Shown: positions 6,777 to 11,852 of the stretch, one piece after another | Numbering within the stretch: position 1 is the first letter of the stretch | Layout of the letters: each line of letters opens with the position of its first letter | NCBI GenBank assembly: GCA_011048475.1 | Contig: DSDZ01000181.1 | Location: 1 to 11,852, forward strand | Direction of reading: 5' to 3' | Origin: Bacteroides sp. | GTDB lineage: Bacteria > Bacteroidota > Bacteroidia > Bacteroidales > GCA-2748055 | Length of the DNA: 11,852 nt | Notes under the pieces: generated by a model | What the model was told of the DNA's origin: nothing | Databases searched by the model: none | The model's input: only the letters and a program-made list of their open reading frames with translations | Position numbers and translations under genes: made by a program

Positions 6777-9700
6777 TCACAATTTGATAATCTTCCTTTT
6801 AGTTACAAAGTCCTTTGCCCTGATGGTGATGAAATAGACTCCTTTTCTGAAGAAGGAGAGGTCGATTTGATGTGAGGTTCCTTCCACCTCCTTACTTAAT
6901 ATTTGTTTACCATTCAAAAAGGTAATCTCAATATAATAACGGTCTGAGATTTCTGTTTCGATGGTCAGGAAATTAGTCGTTGGATTGGGATAGATCCTGA
7001 TGCCCTTTGTCCCCTTATCATCAATTCCCACTCCTAAAATATTGAATTCCCTGGGTTCTGATATGTTCTCCATCATGTCCCGGGCATATAACCAGTATAC
7101 TCCATTATGTAACGTATCTGGTATGGGGATTTCTGCACTTACACCCGCGGTTACATAAGTTGAGTTACCTATACAGGCTTGTTGGATACACTCTAAGTCT
7201 CTCACGGTTCCCTCAGGGACAAGGAATATCCAGCCATCCTTTGAACTCGTAGCTTCAATGAAATCAGGTTGATACCAGGAATCCTGAGGAATACTCAATA
7301 CCGGTATTACACTGTATGGTGATTCGATGGCTCCCAGGTCCACCCGGGTATCAATCGGGTTTGGTCTCGGGTTACCATATATATCCCATTCCGGGGCAAA
7401 ATACCAATCCCCAGCTATTTTGATGGAATCGATTCCCGCTCCAATTCCCGGGCTGTTCCGGGCTAACCTGTATGATCCCTCCTCAAAAACCGGTTCCTGG
7501 AATATATTGCCGATTTCAGTCACCGGAAGACCGGGATCAAAAGGCTCCTTCAGGAGATTATGGTATGCTTTAAGCGAACCCCCGTTTGGATCATAGAACG
7601 AGAATTCAGCGAGGTCGTTATCCGCATTCGACCATATAATATTGTTGTACATGATCAGGATGCTGCCCACATCAACGAGCACGCTGTTACCGGCAACCGT
7701 TGCCTCGTTGTTTATGATTGTATTATTGCAGGCAACCCATATGTTACTCCATCCATATAGACCGCCTCCGTAACCTTCGACGAAATTGTCTGTGATCACA
7801 TTATTGTAGAACAGAAGCTTAAATTTTGTCCAGTTGATTCCAGCACCTCCGCCACATGCGTAATTGTTGTTGCTGTATCCGGCATTTCCGGAAATTATAT
7901 TGTTTCTGACGACGGCTTCAAAAATGGTTCCTTCCAAAGATTCATTCTCAAAAAAGAATCCGGGACCTATTGCCAGTCCCTCGGTATGAAGGGTGTTTTT
8001 TAATATCCTGTTATTCTCCACAATTGCCCTTCCGCCATGGATACCTATTCCTCCTCCCCAGGCATTTCCGTCCGTGCTGGTATTGTTTCTGATGGTATTG
8101 TCCCTGATCAGGACCGTATGATTGTGGTTAACGGTGGCCAGGATCCCGCATCCGAGGATCCCCCTGGCCTTGTTTCCCGGATCAATTCCATGATTGTTTT
8201 CGATGATGTTGTGAGCGATTTTCCCGCCGGAATTGAAAATAAGAATCCCTGCACCTCCAAAGTAATTCCACTCGGGCCAATCCTTATGGATTCCATTGAC
8301 ATACGTTCCGGAACCCCCGGTGACGGTAAATCCCATTAATACGGAAGTTGTATCTTCTCCCGATACCATCATTACGGTAGATGCGGTATCGGGATTGGCG
8401 GACTGGCTTCCGTCAATGATGGTTCGGGGAATGTAGTATTCTACATGGTCAAGGATAAAGGCACTTGCAACGGTAATGGCCTTCCCTTTAAAGTCGATGT
8501 TTTCATAATACCTTCCTTCCATCACCAGCACGGTGTCTCCATCAGACGCCGCATCGATGCCTGCCTGGATGGTCGGCTGCTCATCCGGAATACGGATGAT
8601 CCGCTCAGAATTGTATCCGGGGAATGATTTCGCAAAGGGTGACTCAACCGCTCCGATATCGAAATATTCATCAGGGGAAATATCAGCACGGAAAGCACCG
8701 GTATAGTCGATTGTGGGAGGAAAAATCCAGGATTCATTGATCTTGACTGAATCCAGGCTGCGTCCCACTGCAGGGCTGTCAGCCGAAGGTGCATAGGTAA
8801 CGGTATCAACTGCGGGGTCACAAACGATCGTCAGCCTTGAGAAAATTGAGTCAGAAAGGGGAAAGTCTTTGTTCATGATATTTCCATAGGCATAAACAGA
8901 TACCGGTTTATCCTCCTCAACAATTCCGCTTAAATGCGGGTTTTCATCTGACCAGAGGATATTATTCAACATTAGAATATCCCTGCAATTGGATCCCATG
9001 AACAAGGTATTGGCGTCGAGTTCAGCCTTGTTGTTCAATACGGTATTGTTGAAAAAATCGAGGCGAGCCAGATCAAAAATAAAAACTCCGCCGCCTCTTC
9101 CGTTGGTTGAATTGTAGCTGATAATGTTGTTGCTGAGCGTAAGACGCCCAACTTCATAGGACCATGCAATAAATATTCCTCCTCCACCCCAGTCAGCAAG
9201 TCCTGTAACCCGGTTTCCGGTAACCAGGTTGTTGCGCATGACTGTTTCCTGGATCGCTCCGTCGTTATTAGTAGGATTAAAGCCCAGTCCTCCGCCAACA
9301 GCAACTTCACTACCCCCCGTTAGGGTATTGTTTTCTATTCGGTTATACTCCAGTATAATTCTGCCACCCTCAATATGAACACCTCCTCCCATTGACCAGC
9401 CTGATCCTGAATTGTTCCTGATGATGTTATTCCGGATAACCGCCGTATGGTTTTTGTAGACCAGTGCACCTATCCCCCCTCCGCCACTAAATCCATTCGG
9501 ATCGATGACCTCATTTCCCTGGATAATATTGTCTGTGATTTTTCCGCCGCAAAAAAGCACGGCAATCCCGCCTCCTTCCGCGACGGAAACTCCAAGATAA
9601 TTGAATTTGTTTCCCTTTCCTCCTGTAATTGTAAAGCCCGACAATACCGAGGTGGTATCCTCGCCTGTCTTCATCGTCACGACGGATCCGTAATTCGGAT

Positions 9701-9968
9701 CTGAAGGCTGGCTCCCGTCAATAATGGTCTTTGAGATGTGTGAGGTGTCGCCGTCCAGGATGAACTCACTGGCCACGGTGATGGCCTTGCCCAGGAAGTT
9801 GATGTTCTCGTAGTAGGTGTTTTCGGCCACGACGACCGTATCACCCTCACCGGCTGCATCGATCCCTGCCTGGATGGTGGGTTGATCAGAGGGTACATGG
9901 ATGATCTGCGCGATGGCCTGCGTTATGATGCAGAACAGAACGACTGAAAGGGTAGCAAGTTTTTTCAT
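6777..9968 (-). CDS. Secreted tandem parallel beta-helix protein with type IX secretion sorting domain
   Basis: Predicted cell-surface or secreted protein of 1063 residues; substrate and role unknown. Residues 1-20 form a signal peptide (MKKLATLSVVLFCIITQAIA, cut before Gln21). Two homologous modules follow, about 22-445 and 457-885. Each opens with a QPTIQAGIDAA...GDTV..V cap, continues with repeated Asn- and Gly-rich coils of the right-handed parallel beta-helix type (NNIIRNN, GGGVHI, NNTVLNN) and closes with D(I/L)GA(V/I)ESP. A small beta-sandwich (about 890-975; GWIFLVPEGT, NGVYWLYARD) precedes a type A type IX sorting domain (about 989-1063; IRIYPNPTTNFLTIE, GVYFITI, final KRKIIKL). No catalytic site is apparent. 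Similar folds occur in polysaccharide lyases, pectinesterase-like proteins, NosD-type proteins and adhesins, so either adhesion or glycan binding is possible. The gene stands alone, convergent with def. No good promoter was found; a weak TAGATTTC lies at 10040-10047 on the minus strand. Confidence 0.9.
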   Translation of the reverse strand: MKKLATLSVVLFCIITQAIAQIIHVPSDQPTIQAGIDAAGEGDTVVVAENTYYENINFLGKAITVASEFILDGDTSHISKTIIDGSQPSDPNYGSVVTMKTGEDTTSVLSGFTITGGKGNKFNYLGVSVAEGGGIAVLFCGGKITDNIIQGNEVIDPNGFSGGGGIGALVYKNHTAVIRNNIIRNNSGSGWSMGGGVHIEGGRIILEYNRIENNTLTGGSEVAVGGGLGFNPTNNDGAIQETVMRNNLVTGNRVTGLADWGGGGIFIAWSYEVGRLTLSNNIISYNSTNGRGGGVFIFDLARLDFFNNTVLNNKAELDANTLFMGSNCRDILMLNNILWSDENPHLSGIVEEDKPVSVYAYGNIMNKDFPLSDSIFSRLTIVCDPAVDTVTYAPSADSPAVGRSLDSVKINESWIFPPTIDYTGAFRADISPDEYFDIGAVESPFAKSFPGYNSERIIRIPDEQPTIQAGIDAASDGDTVLVMEGRYYENIDFKGKAITVASAFILDHVEYYIPRTIIDGSQSANPDTASTVMMVSGEDTTSVLMGFTVTGGSGTYVNGIHKDWPEWNYFGGAGILIFNSGGKIAHNIIENNHGIDPGNKARGILGCGILATVNHNHTVLIRDNTIRNNTSTDGNAWGGGIGIHGGRAIVENNRILKNTLHTEGLAIGPGFFFENESLEGTIFEAVVRNNIISGNAGYSNNNYACGGGAGINWTKFKLLFYNNVITDNFVEGYGGGLYGWSNIWVACNNTIINNEATVAGNSVLVDVGSILIMYNNIIWSNADNDLAEFSFYDPNGGSLKAYHNLLKEPFDPGLPVTEIGNIFQEPVFEEGSYRLARNSPGIGAGIDSIKIAGDWYFAPEWDIYGNPRPNPIDTRVDLGAIESPYSVIPVLSIPQDSWYQPDFIEATSSKDGWIFLVPEGTVRDLECIQQACIGNSTYVTAGVSAEIPIPDTLHNGVYWLYARDMMENISEPREFNILGVGIDDKGTKGIRIYPNPTTNFLTIETEISDRYYIEITFLNGKQILSKEVEGTSHQIDLSFFRKGVYFITIRAKDFVTKRKIIKL
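7314..8600 (-). repeat. Beta-helix module 2 (second copy of an intragenic duplication)
   Basis: Residues 457-885 of the same protein, nearly the same length as module 1 and closing with DLGAIESPY where module 1 has DIGAVESPF. The DNA of the caps is still very close: GCATCGATGCCTGCCTGGAT here and GCATCGATCCCTGCCTGGAT in module 1, read on the plus strand. Confidence 0.85.
8634..9905 (-). repeat. Beta-helix module 1 (first copy of an intragenic duplication)
   Basis: Residues 22-445 of the beta-helix protein. Its first 89 residues after the leading strand (from QPTIQAGIDAA to GFTITGG) align without gaps to module 2 with 61 of 89 identical. Later parts match less well but in the same order, for example GGKITDNIIQGN with GGKIAHNIIENN and HTAVIRNNIIRNN with HTVLIRDNTIRNN. 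Confidence 0.85.
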
Positions 9969-9987
9969 GGCTGATGGTTTTTAGATC

Positions 9988-10017
9988 AGGTCATTGAATG
10001 ATGAAATATCCTGACCT
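9988..10017. other. Inverted repeat upstream of the beta-helix gene
   Basis: Perfect 6-bp arms AGGTCA (9988-9993) and TGACCT (10012-10017) with an 18-base spacer, 20-49 bases before the beta-helix start codon. It could be an mRNA leader hairpin or an operator. Short enough to occur by chance. Confidence 0.25.
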
Positions 10018-10080
10018 AATTTACCATCTGCGAGAGGGCGAAATCTATCAGTCTCGTTGCAATCCGTACCTGGAATGTTG

Positions 10081-10177
10081 CATACCGGGGTAAGGCATGA
10101 TTTATATCGCTGAACCACCCCTGATTTTACCGAGGGTAATCCGTAGGATTCATGCCGGACAATTCACGGAATGCATG
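10081..10177 (-). repeat. Direct repeat copy A: duplicated AraC-type gene tail
   Basis: Aligns with copy B (11735-11830) over 97 columns with 83 identities, 13 substitutions and one extra base (a G in the GAGGG run at 10134-10136). A further 13-base block at 10033-10045 matches 11722-11734 with one mismatch, but copy A has 35 extra bases between the two blocks. The two copies lie in the same orientation on either side of the ATPase gene. Confidence 0.85.
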
Positions 10178-10187
10178 AAAAAAAATA
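10102..10187 (-). pseudogene. Remnant of an AraC-type regulator C-terminus, frameshifted
   Basis: Read on the minus strand, the bases give FHAFRELSGMNPTDYPR and then a stop; the intact copy at the right edge reads FHAFHELFGMNPSDYLGKIRG. One extra base at 10134-10136 shifts the frame after DY. Ignoring it restores LGKIRGGSAI and a stop at 10102-10104, the equivalent of the intact stop. The similarity fades beyond about 10187, where the upstream region of the ATPase gene begins, so only about 30 codons of the gene's end survive. It lies within the 309-base gap between the beta-helix and ATPase genes. Confidence 0.7.
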
Positions 10188-10228
10188 CACATGACCGACC
10201 ACTGGAATTGAAAAAAGATCATTGATGC

Positions 10229-10260
10229 TTTGTAATTATGCTTTAGATACATTATGTTTG
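10229..10260 (+). promoter_or_regulatory. Bacteroidota-type promoter of the ATPase gene
   Basis: TTTG at 10229-10232, a 20-base spacer and TATGTTTG at 10253-10260 match the Bacteroidota housekeeping promoter (TTTG, about 20 bases, TAnnTTTG). Transcription should start a few bases after 10260. The upstream ATG at 10254 is part of the -7 element and would not be in the transcript, which supports ATG 10278 as the true start with a leader of only about 10-13 bases. Confidence 0.55.
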
Positions 10261-10268
10261 TAAAACAT
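10254..10268. promoter_or_regulatory. Palindrome across the ATPase -7 element and start site, possible operator
   Basis: ATGTTT-GTA-AAACAT has perfect 6-bp arms with a 3-base centre. It covers the -7 element and the expected transcription start, where a bound repressor would block the promoter. The binding protein is unknown. Confidence 0.3.
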
Positions 10269-10277
10269 TATTATAAA

Positions 10278-11657
10278 ATGGATTTCATAAACAGAATACC
10301 GGAGTTGAACCGGATAAATCATCTGCTTGATAATAAAGACAGTATGTTGCTTATCCTTTATGGAAGAAGGAGGCTGGGGAAAACACGATTGCTTCAACAA
10401 ATTAAAAATGAAAATGTGATTCATTATATTGCCGACCAGGGTGAGGCTCCACTCCAGATTGCAGCATTTTCAAGAGTTGCGGGCCGGCATATAAAAGGAT
10501 TTGATTCAGCGATATATCCTGACTGGGAAAGTTGTTTACTCACACTTAACGACAGATTAAACAAGAAGGTAACCATCATTATTGATGAGTTTCCCTACCT
10601 GGTAAAGAATACGCCAGCTCTGCCCAGTATTATTCAAAAGTTGTTTGATAATCGCCCGGAACTGTCATTCCATCTTTTCCTGTGTGGTTCATCACAGCAG
10701 ATGATGCACAATCTTGTATTGGATAGCACCTCGCCCTTGTATGGCAGGGCCAATGAGATCATAAAGCTTTCACCACTGAATATATATTGGTTGAAAAAAT
10801 CATTCAACTGCTCTTTTACTGAAGCCGTTGAGGAATATGCTGTCTGGGGAGGTGTTCCCCGCTACTGGGAACTTCGTTTACAGGAAGTCAGCATGAAAGA
10901 TGCCATCGTTAAACATATTCTTGACAGAAATGGTATTCTTCATGAGGAACCGATCAGACTGTTTCTTGATGACAGCCGGGATACCATACAGATGTCGACT
11001 CTGATTTCATTGATATCCTCCGGCGTACACAGATTATCTGAAATTGCTACCAGAATGGAGAAACCGTCAACTCATCTGAACAGGCCGATGCAGCGATTGA
11101 TTGAACTGGGATATATAAAAAGAGAAATTCCCTTTGGAATTTCTCCGCATAAGGCCAGGAGATCACTTTATAAGGTAACAGAGCCTTTTATTCGTTTTTA
11201 TTTCAGTTATGTTATCCCGGATAAAACATCTCTTGAAATGGGTCTGGCTGAAAGGATATATGAGGAGGTTGTTGCTCCTGGATTCTCAGCATATTGCTCT
11301 GCTTTCTGGGAAGATATCTGCAGAGCTTCCGTGCCCTTGCTATTCAGGGAAAATTTGTTCACGCCAGGATCCCGATGGTGGAGCGGATCAGGACCGGATA
11401 ACCAGGGTGAGATTGATATCGTTTCTGCATCAAAGGATAAAAGTGAATTGATCATTGCAGAAGCAAAATGGTCTTCTTCTGTGAATGTCGCCTCTATATG
11501 CAATGATCTTGAAAGGAAAATCGGACTTCTGCCTGTGAAAGGCACAAGGAGAATTCACAAGGCACTATTCCTGAAAAAACAACCTGATTATATACCTGCC
11601 GGATATTCGGTGTTCACTCCCGAGGATGTTATAATGGCTTTTCATTCAGATGCATAA
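10278..11657 (+). CDS. P-loop ATPase of the ATPase_2/DUF234 group with PD-(D/E)xK-like C-terminal domain
   Basis: Predicted cytoplasmic ATPase of 459 residues; biological role unknown. The N-terminus MDFINRIPEL matches the usual family start (FxNRxxEL) and fits the promoter position; an upstream in-frame ATG at 10254 would add eight residues. Seen in order: Walker A GRRRLGKT (29-36), Walker B IIIDEF (100-105), a sensor-like FLCGSS, LYGRA, GGVPRYWE, a winged-helix segment (about 233-285; RLSEIATRMEKPSTHLNRPM, LIELGYIKRE) and a C-terminal DUF234-like part with YKVTEPFIRFYFSYV, GEIDIV (Asp380) and AEAKW (Glu395, Lys397). The last two fit the D...ExK core of the PD-(D/E)xK nuclease fold. It is more AT-rich than rho and nifJ and stands between two copies of an AraC-type gene tail, which suggests acquisition or duplication. 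Members of this group are common, often multi-copy and poorly characterised. Confidence 0.88.
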   Translation: MDFINRIPELNRINHLLDNKDSMLLILYGRRRLGKTRLLQQIKNENVIHYIADQGEAPLQIAAFSRVAGRHIKGFDSAIYPDWESCLLTLNDRLNKKVTIIIDEFPYLVKNTPALPSIIQKLFDNRPELSFHLFLCGSSQQMMHNLVLDSTSPLYGRANEIIKLSPLNIYWLKKSFNCSFTEAVEEYAVWGGVPRYWELRLQEVSMKDAIVKHILDRNGILHEEPIRLFLDDSRDTIQMSTLISLISSGVHRLSEIATRMEKPSTHLNRPMQRLIELGYIKREIPFGISPHKARRSLYKVTEPFIRFYFSYVIPDKTSLEMGLAERIYEEVVAPGFSAYCSAFWEDICRASVPLLFRENLFTPGSRWWSGSGPDNQGEIDIVSASKDKSELIIAEAKWSSSVNVASICNDLERKIGLLPVKGTRRIHKALFLKKQPDYIPAGYSVFTPEDVIMAFHSDA

Positions 11658-11664
11658 ATAACAA

Positions 11665-11680
11665 TTTACTTTGTTGTAAA
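11665..11680 (+). terminator. Weak hairpin after the ATPase gene
   Basis: Perfect 5-bp arms TTTAC and GTAAA around TTTGTT, starting eight bases after the stop codon. The stem is AT-rich and there is no T-run after it, so it may not terminate alone. It lies between convergent genes. Confidence 0.2.
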
Positions 11681-11734
11681 GCCTGTAGTAACAATTAGTC
11701 CGGAGCTTTCATAAGCCAGAAAGAGGACGAAATC

Positions 11735-11830
11735 CATACCGCGGAAAGGCATGATTTATTGTGCTGTGCTGCCCCTGATTTTACCGAGGTAATCTGAAGG
11801 ATTCATGCCGAACAATTCATGGAATGCATG
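11735..11830 (-). repeat. Direct repeat copy B: AraC-type gene tail
   Basis: Partner of the repeat at 10081-10177 (83 of 97 aligned columns identical). This copy has an intact reading frame. The similarity also takes in non-coding bases after the stop codon, down to 11722, so the copied unit included downstream DNA and not only the protein-coding part. Confidence 0.85.
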
Positions 11831-11852
11831 GGAAAAATGGGAGGGGGTATTG
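11756..11852 (-). CDS. AraC-type DNA-binding protein, C-terminal 31 residues only
   Basis: The minus strand is open from the window edge to a TAA at 11756-11758 and encodes the end of an AraC/XylS helix-turn-helix domain: NTPSHFSHAFHELFG followed by MNPSDYLGKIRGSTAQ. The pattern SxFSxAFxxxFGxxPSxY is the hallmark of the second helix-turn-helix of this family. It could be a free-standing regulator or the output domain of a hybrid two-component sensor; the rest lies outside the window. Convergent with the ATPase gene, 98 bases apart. Confidence 0.75.
   Translation of the reverse strand, partial: NTPSHFSHAFHELFGMNPSDYLGKIRGSTAQ

Noticed and set aside
7314..9905. CRISPR-like or short-repeat array in the Asn/Gly-rich coils
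   Set aside because: The periodic pattern is a protein-level beta-helix repeat in an uninterrupted reading frame, without regular DNA repeats and spacers.
10254..10256. ATG as start of the ATPase gene
   Set aside because: It is part of the TATGTTTG promoter element, and the next in-frame ATG gives the family's usual N-terminus.
10081..11830. Composite transposon or integron-like cassette bounded by the repeats
   Set aside because: No transposase or integrase, no terminal inverted repeats and no target-site duplication were seen; the repeats are explained by regulator gene tails.

Overview
The window looks like a chromosomal segment of an anaerobic member of the Bacteroidota. Three things point there. 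Rho carries a long charged insertion between its N-terminal and RNA-binding domains. A large secreted protein ends in a type IX secretion (Por) sorting domain. Start codons are preceded by A-rich leaders without a Shine-Dalgarno sequence, and several genes have candidate promoters of the Bacteroidota type (TAnnTTTG, once with an upstream TTTG at the right distance). Pyruvate:ferredoxin oxidoreductase indicates anaerobic metabolism.

The left half (1 to about 6655) is GC-rich, plus-strand core genome: the 3' part of rho (its start lies outside the window), nifJ (pyruvate:ferredoxin oxidoreductase, single polypeptide), ruvX/yqgF (pre-16S rRNA nuclease family) and def (peptide deformylase). A good intrinsic terminator follows nifJ. 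ruvX and def are 7 bases apart and probably form one transcription unit. These genes serve transcription termination, pyruvate oxidation, rRNA maturation and removal of the N-terminal formyl group; they share housekeeping status rather than a pathway.

The right half (about 6656 to 11852) is more AT-rich and has an accessory character. A 1063-residue secreted parallel beta-helix protein lies on the minus strand. It consists of two tandem homologous modules of about 425 residues, a small beta-sandwich and a type IX sorting domain. A plus-strand gene follows for a predicted P-loop ATPase of the ATPase_2/DUF234 group with an apparently intact PD-(D/E)xK-like nuclease motif. At the right edge is the last 31 codons of an AraC-type DNA-binding protein on the minus strand.

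The most notable observation is that the tail of that AraC-type gene occurs twice: once at the right edge (intact, cut only by the window) and once as a frameshifted remnant between the beta-helix gene and the ATPase gene. The two copies match at 83 of 97 aligned positions and flank the ATPase gene as direct repeats. This suggests that the ATPase gene and its flank arose by duplication or insertion in an array of AraC-type genes. I saw no RNA genes, CRISPR arrays, transposases or insertion sequences.
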